Of a DNA stretch of 64,000 nucleotides, positions 33,868-41,887 are shown piece after piece (position 1 is the first letter of the stretch; each line of letters begins with the position of its first letter). The stretch lies in contig SCRE01000006.1 in NCBI GenBank assembly GCA_004297935.1, positions 62,001 through 126,000 of the forward strand, written 5' to 3'. The notes beneath the pieces are model-generated. The model saw nothing but the letters and a program-made list of their open reading frames with translations. It was not told the DNA's origin and made no database searches. The position numbers and the translations under genes were made by a program. This DNA comes from Microbacteriaceae bacterium (GTDB lineage: Bacteria; Actinomycetota; Actinomycetes; Actinomycetales; Microbacteriaceae).

Positions 33868-33901
33868 ACGAGGGGACACCGGCCCGGCGGTGCCCCCTCG
33901 T
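33868..33901 (-). terminator. Terminator hairpin after the HU gene
   Basis: ACGAGGGGACACC and GGTGCCCCCTCGT pair with one mismatch around a 7-8-nt loop, 14 bp beyond the HU stop. No T run follows. Confidence 0.7.
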
Positions 33902-33914
33902 ACGCAGCGTGAAA

Positions 33915-34202
33915 TTACTTCACGGATGCCTTGAGCTTGCTTCCCGCGGTCAGCTTGACGCGGTGGCCGGCAGCGATCTTGATCTCCGCGCCGGTCTGCG
34001 GGTTGCGGCCGGTGCGGGCGGCGGTTGCGGTGCGCTCTGCTGCGAGCCAACCCGGAATGGTGACCTTGCCTCCCTTGGACACGGTGTCCGCAATCGTGGC
34101 GAAGAATGCGTCAAGCACGCCACCGACGGTGGTCTGGCTCTGACCGGACGCGGCCGCAACGGCAGCAACGAGCTCGGTCTTGTTCAGCGACTTGTCAGCC
34201 AT
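33915..34202 (-). CDS. hup: HU-type histone-like DNA-binding protein
   Basis: A 95-aa nucleoid protein that binds and bends DNA as a dimer. It has LNKTELVAAVAAASGQSQ at the start, VTIPGWLAAERTATAARTGRNPQTG with the beta-arm RNPxTG, and AGHRVKLTAGSKLKASVK at the end. It is the short form without the long Lys/Ala tail found in mycobacterial HupB. The start at 34202 has GAGGAGG upstream. It is expressed alone and followed by a hairpin terminator. Confidence 0.95.
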   Translation of the reverse strand: MADKSLNKTELVAAVAAASGQSQTTVGGVLDAFFATIADTVSKGGKVTIPGWLAAERTATAARTGRNPQTGAEIKIAAGHRVKLTAGSKLKASVK

Positions 34203-34547
34203 TGAGTGTCCTCCTCGGACCTTCTGCTGTGGATACAGCTTCATCTATCTGGAACGGTTGAGCCACGAAGGCCGTTACGTTTGGTCTGTTCGACCGCCTT
34301 GAATGTATCAGAAACCCGCGATATCTCGCGGATTTCCGCGCCATTCGCGCACTTTCACCCCGCGTGTCGGCATCCGTCGGTGCTCCAAAAAGACCGAGAT
34401 ATTCCCGAACACGCCGTGCGCGGCCATTCCGTATCGGCGTGGCGCCGAGAATCTCCGTCGTTTTGAACGGGCGCGGCGGGCGGGAGACGGCACAGCAGAC
34501 ACGTGCGCACCAGGCACGTGCACAGCAGACACGTGCACAGCAGACAC
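34203..34547. other. Gene-free gap between HU and rpsN
   Basis: It holds the HU promoter region on the minus strand (a TGATACATT stretch near 34305-34313 could be an extended -10), a small perfect stem CCGCGA/TCGCGG near 34316-34331, and the 15-bp repeat at its far end. No protein-coding pattern was seen. Confidence 0.5.
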
Positions 34548-34550
34548 GTG
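34491..34550. repeat. 15-bp tandem repeat beside the rpsN terminator
   Basis: Four units of CACAGCAGACACGTG (the second diverged). The last unit runs into the left arm of the terminator hairpin of the ribosomal-protein operon. Confidence 0.9.
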
Positions 34551-34583
34551 AGGGGGCGCCGACCGAAGCCGGCGCCCCCTCAC
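34548..34583 (-). terminator. Terminator of the rpmB-rpmG-rpsN operon
   Basis: GTGAGGGGGCGCCG and CGGCGCCCCCTCAC form a perfect 14-bp stem with an 8-nt loop, 20 bp past the rpsN stop. The T run is missing, as often in high-GC actinobacteria. Confidence 0.85.
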
Positions 34584-34602
34584 GGATGGATGCTGCGGAC
34601 CG

Positions 34603-34908
34603 TTACCAGCTCGACTTGGTGATACCGGGCAGCTGGCCGTCGTGTGCCATGTCGCGGAAGCGAACACGGGAGACGCCGAACTTGCTCAGGTAACCGCGCG
34701 GGCGACCGTCGATCGCGTCGCGGCCGCGGAGGCGGACCGGCGATGCGTTGCGGGGAAGCTTCTGCAGGCCGACGCGTGCGGCCTCGCGGGACTCGTCGGT
34801 GCCGTTCGGGTCGACGAGGGCCTTCTTCAGTTCGAGGCGCTTTGCAGCGTAGCGCTCGACGATGATCTTGCGCTGCTCGTTCTTGGCGATCATGCTCTTC
34901 TTGGCCAT
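34603..34908 (-). CDS. rpsN: 30S ribosomal protein S14, zinc-free form
   Basis: A 101-aa long-form S14 ([13 protein letters not shown]..., [20 protein letters not shown]...). It has no CxxC pairs, so it is the zinc-independent version. It is encoded after rpmB and rpmG, a set that is Zur-regulated as second copies in streptomycetes and mycobacteria. No Zur-like box was seen here. The start at 34908 is the conserved MAKKS; 9 upstream codons are shadow. Confidence 0.95.
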   Translation of the reverse strand: MAKKSMIAKNEQRKIIVERYAAKRLELKKALVDPNGTDESREAARVGLQKLPRNASPVRLRGRDAIDGRPRGYLSKFGVSRVRFRDMAHDGQLPGITKSSW

Positions 34909-34912
34909 CTGC

Positions 34913-35080
34913 TTAGCGCTCCTCTCGGAATTCAACGTGCTTGCGCACGACGGGATCGTACTTCTTGAGTACGAGGCGGTCTGGGTCGTTGCGGCGGTTC
35001 TTCTTGGTCACGTAGGTGTAACCGGTGCCCGCCGTCGAACGAAGCTTGATGATCGGACGAACGTCCTGCTGTTTTGCCAT
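34913..35080 (-). CDS. rpmG: 50S ribosomal protein L33, zinc-free form
   Basis: A 55-aa L33 ([20 protein letters not shown]...VEFREER) with none of the four cysteines of zinc-binding L33. Its ATG overlaps the rpmB stop (ATGA) and its stop lies 4 bp before rpsN, so the three genes are one transcript. Confidence 0.95.
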   Translation of the reverse strand: MAKQQDVRPIIKLRSTAGTGYTYVTKKNRRNDPDRLVLKKYDPVVRKHVEFREER

Positions 35081-35316
35081 CAGATCTTCTCCCCACGGGC
35101 CAGGATGTCCTTGACAACGGATTCGATGCCGCGAACGTCGATGACCTTGATGCCCTTGGCCGAGACGTTCAGGGTCACGTTGCGGCGAAGCGAAGGCACG
35201 TAATATGTCTTGCGCTGCACGTTCGGGTCGAAGCGACGCTTGGTGCGCCGGTGCGAGTGCGAAATGTTGTGCCCGAAGCCCGGAACGGCGCCGGTCACTT
35301 GGCAGACTGCTGCCAT
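35080..35316 (-). CDS. rpmB: 50S ribosomal protein L28, zinc-free form
   Basis: A 78-aa L28 ([29 protein letters not shown]...). It keeps one N-terminal Cys but lacks the CxxC pairs of the zinc form. It is first in the rpmB-rpmG-rpsN operon, with GGAGG just upstream of the ATG at 35316. The leader contains two inverted repeats at 35390-35462. Confidence 0.95.
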   Translation of the reverse strand: MAAVCQVTGAVPGFGHNISHSHRRTKRRFDPNVQRKTYYVPSLRRNVTLNVSAKGIKVIDVRGIESVVKDILARGEKI

Positions 35317-35389
35317 GGTGTCCTCCATCATTACCGCAAGACGGATGCCTTGCCCAAGATCTCTTGTCGGCACGATTCATCCCCCGAAG

Positions 35390-35462
35390 TTCTTGCAAAA
35401 GGGGTGCTTGTGCAAGAAGGAGGAGGGATCGACATGCGATCTGAGCGGAGGAGTCCGCTCAG
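35390..35462 (-). promoter_or_regulatory. Two inverted repeats in the rpmB leader region
   Basis: TTCTTGCA and TGCAAGAA (35390-35397, 35411-35418) and a perfect 9-bp stem CTGAGCGGA/TCCGCTCAG with a 4-nt loop (35441-35462) lie 74-146 bp upstream of rpmB. They could be operator and leader hairpin. I know no matching ribosomal leader for L28, so function is open. Confidence 0.45.
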
Positions 35463-35509
35463 CCAAGGGTCAAGCTTACGTTCCCCGGGCGTGTCGCGCA
35501 AACTGACAC

Positions 35510-35717
35510 GGGCTTTTTCAGAGTCAGCGAAATTGCATCCCTCCGTTGGTCGAGTAGCGCGCGAGCACAGCGAGCAGGCGTATCGAGACCCCTGCACAAG
35601 CGGTCGAGGGTCTCGATACGCTCGCTGGCGCCAACCCTCGCTCGCAAGCTCGCTCGGCGCTGGGGTCGCGGATCGCTTCGCGATCCCTTGAGCTCCACCG
35701 CGCTACTCGACCACCGG
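35510..35717. repeat. Dispersed palindromic repeat, copy E, with one transposon-like end
   Basis: The left part (35510-35538, GGGCTTTTTCAGAGTCAGCG then AAATTGCAT) matches the left inverted end of the element at 45400. The core 35548-35717 starts TTGGTCGAGTAGCGCGCGAG and ends CTACTCGACCACCGG. It includes the hairpin GGATCGCTTCGCGATCC. No matching right end is seen; 4 bp later the gadB stop begins. Confidence 0.85.
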
Positions 35718-35720
35718 GGC

Positions 35721-37112
35721 TCAGTGGTGGAAGCCGGTGGCCGTCGGGTCCTCCGGCATCGGGCTGGTGAGCGAGTCGAGATAGTGGGTCTCTTCCGTGA
35801 TCGCCTGCAGCAGGTTCACGGCCAGGTCCATGCTGAGGCCGTTGCGTACGACGATGCGCTGAACGGTGATGTCCGTGAGATCATCGGGCATCGGATACGC
35901 CGGCACCAGCCATCCGCGCGCCCGAAGTCGTGTCGACAGGTGGTAGAGCGTCCAGTTGGTGGTGTGCCCGTCCTTCAGCCGCCAGGCGAACACTGGGATG
36001 TCCGTGCCGTCGTTCCAGAGCTCGAACGCTCCGATCGCTTCGATGCCGCGCGCCAGATACAGCGCGACGTCCTGCGCCGCCTGCTGCACATCGCGATATC
36101 CGGACCGGCCCAAGCGCAGGAACAGGTAGAACTGCAGCATCACCTGCGCGCCGGGACGTGAGAAGTTCAGGCCGAAGGTCGGCATCTCACCGCCCAGATA
36201 CGACACATTGAAGACGAGGTCTTCCGGCAGCAGCTCGCGGCTGCGCCAGATCACCCAGCCGAGCCCTGAGTAGACCAGGCCGTACTTGTGCCCGGACGTG
36301 TTGATCGAGTGCACCCGCTGCAGCCGGAAGTCCCACACGATCTCCGGCTGCAGGAATGGTGCGATCATCGCCCCGGAGGCGCCGTCCACGTGGATCGGCA
36401 CGTCGAGTCCGCTTTTCTCCTGGATGCGATCCAGCGCTGCGGCGATCTTCTCGACCGGCTCGTACATGCCCGTGTACGTGACGCCCATGATCGCCACGAC
36501 GCCGATCGTGTTCTCGTCGACGTACTTCTCGAGATCGGTGCCGTCGAGCGTCTTGTGCTCCTGGTTGATCGGCACGTAGCGCGGTTCGACCTCGAAGTAG
36601 TTGCAGAACTTCTCCCAGACCACCTGCACGGCGCTGCTCATGATCAGGTTGGGCTTCTCGGCCGACTTGCCTGCCGCCCGTCTCGCCCGTTGCCAGCGCC
36701 GCTTGAGCGCAAGGCCGGCCAGCATGCACGCCTCAGAGGACCCGACCGTCGAGGTTCCGATCGCCTGATCGGGGTCCGGTGTGTTCCACAGTTCGGCGAG
36801 CATGTGCCAGCAGTAGTCTTCGATCGCGGCGGTCTGCGGGTACTCGTCCTTGTCGACGATGTTCTTGTCGAACGCTTCCGAATACAGCCTGGTGGCGAAG
36901 GCGTCCATCCAGGTGCCCACGAACGTGGCGAGGTTCAGCCGCGCGTTGCCGTCGAGCATGACCTCGTCGTGCACGATCTGATACGCGGTCTCCGGCAGCA
37001 TGCCGTCTTCCGCGAGCACACGCTTGGGGACCGTCCGCTCCTCGCCCGGTCGGGCGAACAGGGGATTGATTCCGATCACGTCGTGGTGGATGCGCTCGTG
37101 CGGTGCTGCCAT
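35721..37112 (-). CDS. gadB: Glutamate decarboxylase
   Basis: A 463-aa PLP enzyme, about the length of E. coli GadB (466). It makes 4-aminobutyrate and CO2 from glutamate, using a proton, in acid stress or GABA metabolism. PLP-Lys276 lies in INTSGHKYGLVYSG, and HVDGASGAM carries the cofactor Asp. The start at 37112 has AGGAG 6 nt upstream; a 50-codon extension is shadow. No glutamate/GABA antiporter lies beside it. The stop is immediately beside repeat copy E. Confidence 0.95.
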   Translation of the reverse strand: MAAPHERIHHDVIGINPLFARPGEERTVPKRVLAEDGMLPETAYQIVHDEVMLDGNARLNLATFVGTWMDAFATRLYSEAFDKNIVDKDEYPQTAAIEDYCWHMLAELWNTPDPDQAIGTSTVGSSEACMLAGLALKRRWQRARRAAGKSAEKPNLIMSSAVQVVWEKFCNYFEVEPRYVPINQEHKTLDGTDLEKYVDENTIGVVAIMGVTYTGMYEPVEKIAAALDRIQEKSGLDVPIHVDGASGAMIAPFLQPEIVWDFRLQRVHSINTSGHKYGLVYSGLGWVIWRSRELLPEDLVFNVSYLGGEMPTFGLNFSRPGAQVMLQFYLFLRLGRSGYRDVQQAAQDVALYLARGIEAIGAFELWNDGTDIPVFAWRLKDGHTTNWTLYHLSTRLRARGWLVPAYPMPDDLTDITVQRIVVRNGLSMDLAVNLLQAITEETHYLDSLTSPMPEDPTATGFHH

Positions 37113-37141
37113 CGGTTGCTCCTGTGTGTTCGCGCGCTCAC

Positions 37142-37555
37142 CTACGTGGTCGCTGATTCGCCTCGTTCTTGCGTTGCGGTGCAGTTCGCGCACAGGCCGA
37201 ACACGTCGACGACGTGGCGCGCTTGTGTGAATCCGTTCTTCGCGGCGACCGACTGCGCCCACTGCTCGACGGCATCCGCTTCGATCTCCACCGTGAGGCC
37301 GCAGTTGCGACAGATCAGGTGGTGATGATGGCCGGTCGAGGTGCAGGCGCGATACAGCGCTTCGCCATCGGGCGACTGCAACGAGTCCGCGTCGCCTTCG
37401 ACTGCGAGGTCCGCCAGGGCACGATAGACCGTGGCCAGCCCGATCGGCGATCCGGATTCACGCAGGTTCGTGTGCAGACTCTGCGCGCTGATGAAGCCGT
37501 CCGTGAAGCCGAGTGCCTCGCGAACGGCCTCGCGTTGCCAGGTATTGCGCTTCAT
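37142..37555 (-). CDS. zur: Fur-family regulator, probably the zinc regulator Zur
   Basis: A 137-aa Fur-family protein. The winged helix (about 1-80) contains GLATVYRALADLA, the HHHHLICRNCG segment provides regulatory metal ligands, and the C-terminal CANC with the RNC CxxC pair makes the structural zinc site. It is encoded last in znuC-znuB-zur, 4 bp after znuB, which argues for Zur over Fur. It should repress znuA/znuCB with zinc bound. The start at 37555 gives the usual MKRNTWQREAV N-terminus. Confidence 0.88.
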   Translation of the reverse strand: MKRNTWQREAVREALGFTDGFISAQSLHTNLRESGSPIGLATVYRALADLAVEGDADSLQSPDGEALYRACTSTGHHHHLICRNCGLTVEIEADAVEQWAQSVAAKNGFTQARHVVDVFGLCANCTATQERGESATT

Positions 37556-37559
37556 AGCC

Positions 37560-38492
37560 TCAAGGATAGCTGCGGGCACTGGGAGTGGCCCGGCGGCCGC
37601 TGACCCCCGCGCGCATCCGCACCGCCGCGATCACCCGGCACACCACGTAGATCAGAAACGAGATCGTGGTGACGTAGGGGCTGATCGGGATCGAGCCGCC
37701 GAGCGCAAGCAGGATGCCGCCGACCATCGACGCCATGGCGAACAGCACGCTGAGCACGGGCACGAGCACCGGCGACGACGAGACCCGCAGCGCGGCGGCG
37801 GCCGGGGTGACCAGAATCGCAAGCACGAGCAGAGCACCGACGATCTGTACGGACACCGCGACCGCGAGGCCGAGCAGCAGCATGAACACGATCGACAGCG
37901 CGCGAACCGGAACACCGCGTGCGGCGGCGACGTCCGCATCCACGCTGGCGAACGTGAGCGGTCGCCAGACGACGAGGAGCCCGACCAGCACGATGCCGGA
38001 GATGACGAGGAGCGCGCCCAGTTGCGGATTGTCGACGGCGACGATCTGCCCGGTCAGCAGGCCGAACTTGTTCGCCGAGCGACCCTGGTAGAGGGCAAGA
38101 CACAGGATTCCGAGACCGAGACCGAACGGCATCAGCACGGCGGTGATCGAGTTGCGGTCCCGTGCCCGCGAGCCCAGGATGCCGATCAGCAGCGCCGCGA
38201 TCAGCGAACCCACCAGCGAGCCCTGCACCACCCCGACACCGAACAACAGGCCGGCGGATGCCCCGGCGAACGACAGCTCGCTGATGCCGTGCACCGCGAA
38301 CGCCATGTCGCGCGACATCACGAAAACACCGATCAGTCCGCCGACCAGCCCAAGGATGGCACCGGCCAGGATCGAGTTCGACAGGAGCACCACCAGTTCG
38401 CCGTAGTCGGTGAAGTTGAACAACTGCGACCACAGGTCGTTCCCGGCCGGCAGTGCGGCCAGCGCGGGCAGCCCGTTCACGATCGCGGTCAC
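37560..38492 (-). CDS. znuB: Zinc/manganese ABC transporter permease (ZnuB-type)
   Basis: A 310-aa ABC-3 family permease with about 8 helices (SRDMAFAVHGISELSFAGASAG and VGALLVLAILVTPAAAA are family marks). It imports the metal handed over by the ZnuA-like lipoprotein. Its ATG overlaps the znuC stop. The C-terminal RATPSARSYP is a short basic tail. Confidence 0.92.
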   Translation of the reverse strand: MTAIVNGLPALAALPAGNDLWSQLFNFTDYGELVVLLSNSILAGAILGLVGGLIGVFVMSRDMAFAVHGISELSFAGASAGLLFGVGVVQGSLVGSLIAALLIGILGSRARDRNSITAVLMPFGLGLGILCLALYQGRSANKFGLLTGQIVAVDNPQLGALLVISGIVLVGLLVVWRPLTFASVDADVAAARGVPVRALSIVFMLLLGLAVAVSVQIVGALLVLAILVTPAAAALRVSSSPVLVPVLSVLFAMASMVGGILLALGGSIPISPYVTTISFLIYVVCRVIAAVRMRAGVSGRRATPSARSYP

Positions 38493-39367
38493 AGCGGTCG
38501 CACCTCGCCTGTGCCGGTGGTGCCTGTGCGTGCCGTGCCGGAGCGGACTGCATCGACGTCGTACGCCGGATCATGCAGCTCGTCGTGATGCTCGTGGCCG
38601 ACGTCCGTCGTTCCGATCACGATCACGCGCCCGTGGGTTCGAATCACCTCGACGGGGGAGCCGTAGAGCTCGCTGAGCACGTCGCTGCGCAGCACGTCGT
38701 CTGGGGTGCCGATGCGAAAGCGCCCCCCCGCCAGGTACAGCACTCGATCGACCATGCCGAGGATCGGGTTGATGTCGTGGGTCACGAACAGCACACCGAT
38801 CGCCTTCTCGCGGCGATTGATGTCGATCAGCTCGCAGATCGCCCGCTGGTATGCCAGATCGAGCGAGAGCAGAGGCTCGTCGCAGAGCAGCAGCCGAGGA
38901 TCGTCTGCGAGCGCCTGACCGACTCGCAGGCGCTGCTGTTCCCCGCCGGACAGTGTCGCGATGGGTACTCGGGCATAGCCGGATGCGCCGATCGATTCGA
39001 GCACGGCGTCCGCCCGAGCACGTCGCGCCCTCGACGGCAGCGCCGGGCCCCAACGATGACCGTCGATCGCCAGCATGAGCAGGTCCCGGGCACGCAGCGG
39101 GGTGCCTTCATCGGCGAGTCTCTGCTGCGGCACGTAGCCGATTCGACGATTGCCGCGTCGCACCGGTTGGCCGAGGAAACTCGCCTTCCCGGAGCTGAGC
39201 CGCTGCTTTCCCAGAATGACTTTGAGCAGACTGGACTTTCCCGTCCCGTTCGCGCCGAGAATGGCAACGAACTCGCCCGGTCGCACGTCGAGATCCAACC
39301 CGCTCCACAGCATGCGGTTGCCGAAGCGGAGAGCGGCGGCGCGCAGAGTGAGTACGGGGTCGGTCAC
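38489..39367 (-). CDS. znuC: Zinc/manganese ABC transporter ATPase (ZnuC-type)
   Basis: A 292-aa ATPase with Walker A GANGTGKSS, YVPQ, LSGGEQQR and LLLCDEPLLSLD. The C-terminal GHEHHDELHD is His/acid-rich and could sense or buffer zinc. The last 20 residues are a Gly/Thr/Arg tail (RSGTARTGTTGTG) with short sequence repeats. It lies 10 bp after znuA. Confidence 0.92.
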   Translation of the reverse strand: MTDPVLTLRAAALRFGNRMLWSGLDLDVRPGEFVAILGANGTGKSSLLKVILGKQRLSSGKASFLGQPVRRGNRRIGYVPQQRLADEGTPLRARDLLMLAIDGHRWGPALPSRARRARADAVLESIGASGYARVPIATLSGGEQQRLRVGQALADDPRLLLCDEPLLSLDLAYQRAICELIDINRREKAIGVLFVTHDINPILGMVDRVLYLAGGRFRIGTPDDVLRSDVLSELYGSPVEVIRTHGRVIVIGTTDVGHEHHDELHDPAYDVDAVRSGTARTGTTGTGEVRPL

Positions 39368-39377
39368 CAGGACAACG

Positions 39378-40343
39378 CTACTTGCTCAGCGCCGCCGCGA
39401 CCGCATCGAGATTGCCGCTCATCCACGACAGATAGGTCTTGCCCGCCGGCAACGTCTCGGTCACCGGAACCACCGGTACTCCGGCGTTCTTCGCTGCGGT
39501 CAGCACGGCCTCCGTCTGTGCTCCGGTGGTCTGCTCGTTGTACGCCAGGAGTCTGACGGCGTGCTCGCTGAACAGCGCCAGCATGTCATTCAGCACCGAA
39601 GGGGCGACGTCTGTGTTGTTCTCAACCGCTTCGCTGAACTTCTGCGGCGTCTTGTCGACGAGTCCGATCGCATCCAGCAGGTAGAGCGGCACGGGCTCGG
39701 TGATGGCAGCGCCCTCGCCCGCATACTTCGTCCTGAGCACGCCCTCCTGCGTCACGAGCTCGGCGAGCTTCGCATTGAATGCCGCGGCGTTCTGCTTGTA
39801 CGCTGTGGCGTTCTTCGGGTCGAGTTGTGCGAACGCGGAACTCAGCCGGTCCGCGACTTTCTGCACGGTGGGGAAGTCGTACCAGACGTGCTCGTTGAGG
39901 CCCGCCGCGCCCGATGCCTTCTTGCTGGAGAGCTGCACGGCGTCGAGCACGATGCGCTTGGCGTTGCTCACGCCGGCATCGTTTGCGCCGGCATTGTTCG
40001 CCGCGGCGAGCATCGTGTTCGCGAAGTCGTCGTAGCCGCCGCCGTTCTTGATCACGACGGCCGCCTTCGCGATCGCAAGCTGGTCGCGGGCATCCGCCTG
40101 AAATTCGTGCGGGTCGATGCTGGGGTCGCTGATCAGCGAGGTGACGGCGACGTGACCGCCGCCGACGGTCGCCGCGATGTCACCCCACACGTTGGTGGTC
40201 GCAACGACCTCCAGCTTTCCGCTCGCCGTTCGACCGGATGCTGTGGCCGAGTTCGTCGCGGACGCCACGGCGGAGCATCCGGCGAGCGCCAGCGCCGCCA
40301 GGAGCAGTACGGGCGTCGCGAGGGCGCGGAGTCTGCGATGCAT
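39378..40343 (-). CDS. znuA: Zinc-binding lipoprotein of the ABC importer (ZnuA-type)
   Basis: A 321-aa cluster A-I metal-binding protein. The lipobox is LAGC (Cys about 23). Metal ligands are suggested by DPHEFQ and NEHVWYD, with further acids in the second half. It lacks the long His-rich loop of E. coli ZnuA. The Zur-like box lies 67-81 bp upstream of the ATG at 40343. Manganese specificity cannot be excluded from sequence alone. Confidence 0.9.
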   Translation of the reverse strand: MHRRLRALATPVLLLAALALAGCSAVASATNSATASGRTASGKLEVVATTNVWGDIAATVGGGHVAVTSLISDPSIDPHEFQADARDQLAIAKAAVVIKNGGGYDDFANTMLAAANNAGANDAGVSNAKRIVLDAVQLSSKKASGAAGLNEHVWYDFPTVQKVADRLSSAFAQLDPKNATAYKQNAAAFNAKLAELVTQEGVLRTKYAGEGAAITEPVPLYLLDAIGLVDKTPQKFSEAVENNTDVAPSVLNDMLALFSEHAVRLLAYNEQTTGAQTEAVLTAAKNAGVPVVPVTETLPAGKTYLSWMSGNLDAVAAALSK

Positions 40344-40409
40344 TATGGCCGATCTCAGTCGAGGACGAGCGGTGCCGCCCGATGCGAACACCTCGATACT
40401 AACCACTAT

Positions 40410-40424
40410 TGATAATGATTGTCA
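40410..40424 (-). promoter_or_regulatory. Zur-like box upstream of znuA
   Basis: TGATAATGATTGTCA is an inverted repeat (TGATAAT-G-ATTGTCA, one mismatch) matching the actinobacterial Fur/Zur consensus. It lies in the znuA promoter region, so zinc excess should switch off znuA, znuC, znuB and zur. Confidence 0.8.
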
Positions 40425-40463
40425 AAACCATTATGCCCACACTCCCCCAACCCCCGCTGATAT

Positions 40464-41849
40464 TCAATCCAGCAGCAGCGCGGGCTCCTCGATGATCGAC
40501 GCGACATCCGCGACGAACCGGCTGGCGACGTCCCCGTCGACGACACGATGGTCGAACGATGCGCCGATGGTCGTGACCAGCCGCGGCCGCACCTCGCCGT
40601 CGACCACCCACGGCTTCTGCTTGATGGTGCCCAGCGCGATGATTCCCACCTCGCCCGAATTGAGAATCGGGGTGCCTGTGTCCATCCCGAAGACCCCGAT
40701 GTTCGTGATCGTGATCGTGCCGCCGGTCATGTCGGCCGGCGGCGTCCTGCCGTCGCGCGCCGTCAGCGTGAGCTGCTCGAGCGCGCGGGCCAGATCGAGG
40801 AGGCTGAGGTCTTGTGCATCCTTCACGTTGGGCACGATCAGTCCGCGGGGCGTTGCGGCCGCGATGCCGAGATTGACGAAGTGATGCACAATGATCTCCT
40901 CGTCGGTCCAGGTCGAGTTCACCGTCGGGTTGCGTCGCACCGCCCAGATCATCGCCTTGGCCATGATCAGCAGCGGAGACACCTTGACGCCCGCGAAGTC
41001 CGCGGAACCCTTGAGCCGCTTGACGAACTCCATGGTGCGGGTGGCATCCACGTCGACGAACAGACTGACGTGCGGCGCGCTGAACGCACTGTTCGACATC
41101 GCCGTTGCGATCGCCTTGCGCACACCCTTGACCGGAATGCGCTCCTCGCGCGTGTCCGGCCACTGCGGCGTCTGGATGTTGTGGAACACGCTCGCCTGCG
41201 TGGCCGCACGCACCACGTCGTCGCGGGTGGTCTCGCCCGCCAATCCAGTCGGCTCCACGTCGGTCAACTCGACGCCGAGGTCTTTGGCGAGCTTGCGGAT
41301 GGGCGGCTTCGCGATCACCGGCGAAGCGGATGCCGCCGGCGTCAGCCCCGCCCGGCTCGGCACGTGGCGGCGCCCGTCGGCCGACGCCGGCGCCGGGAAC
41401 TGGCGCGGCGCACCCGCTGCCGCACCGCCCGAAACCGAGCTGCCCGAAGCCGAGTTGCCTGCATGCGTCGCCCGCCTGCGCCGGCTCGGGCCGTGCCCCG
41501 ACGAGCCGTAGCCGACGAGCACGGCGCCGGGTTTCTCATCGTCGTCGCGATCGATGGTCGACTCGACGTCGATGACCGCATCCGCGAGGTCGCCGCCGGT
41601 CGTGCCGGCAGCATCCGTCACGATGATGATCGGCGTGCCGACGTCGACGGTTTGGCCCTCGCTGACGAGGAGTTCGCTGACGACGCCGTCGAACGGAGAC
41701 GGCAATTCGACGAGCGACTTTGCGGTCTCGATCTCAACGAGCACCTGGTTCAGCTGCACCCTGTCGCCGGGGGCGACCTTCCACGACACGATCTCGGCCT
41801 CGGTCAGGCCTTCGCCGACGTCGGGGAGCAGGAACTCGGATTCACTCAT
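40464..41849 (-). CDS. bkdC: Branched-chain 2-oxoacid dehydrogenase E2 (dihydrolipoyl acyltransferase)
   Basis: A 461-aa E2. The lipoyl domain (1-80) has lipoyl-Lys in ETAKSLVE; a Gly/Ser/Ala/Arg-rich linker (about 100-165) follows, then a peripheral-subunit-binding domain ([22 protein letters not shown]), and the catalytic domain ends with DHRVVDGD. It moves the acyl group from lipoamide to CoA, as part of leucine, isoleucine and valine catabolism. It is the last gene after E1a and E1b. No E3 gene lies nearby, so lpd is elsewhere. Confidence 0.92.
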   Translation of the reverse strand: MSESEFLLPDVGEGLTEAEIVSWKVAPGDRVQLNQVLVEIETAKSLVELPSPFDGVVSELLVSEGQTVDVGTPIIIVTDAAGTTGGDLADAVIDVESTIDRDDDEKPGAVLVGYGSSGHGPSRRRRATHAGNSASGSSVSGGAAAGAPRQFPAPASADGRRHVPSRAGLTPAASASPVIAKPPIRKLAKDLGVELTDVEPTGLAGETTRDDVVRAATQASVFHNIQTPQWPDTREERIPVKGVRKAIATAMSNSAFSAPHVSLFVDVDATRTMEFVKRLKGSADFAGVKVSPLLIMAKAMIWAVRRNPTVNSTWTDEEIIVHHFVNLGIAAATPRGLIVPNVKDAQDLSLLDLARALEQLTLTARDGRTPPADMTGGTITITNIGVFGMDTGTPILNSGEVGIIALGTIKQKPWVVDGEVRPRLVTTIGASFDHRVVDGDVASRFVADVASIIEEPALLLD

Positions 41850-41887
41850 GGTTGCGCTCTCCTTCGGTCAATCTGGGGCGAGCCATC

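Noticed and set aside
35434-35691. A small plus-strand gene behind a strong AAGGAGGAGGG motif
   Set aside because: The frame consists mainly of the dispersed repeat and has no conserved look. The motif is probably chance within the rpmB upstream region.
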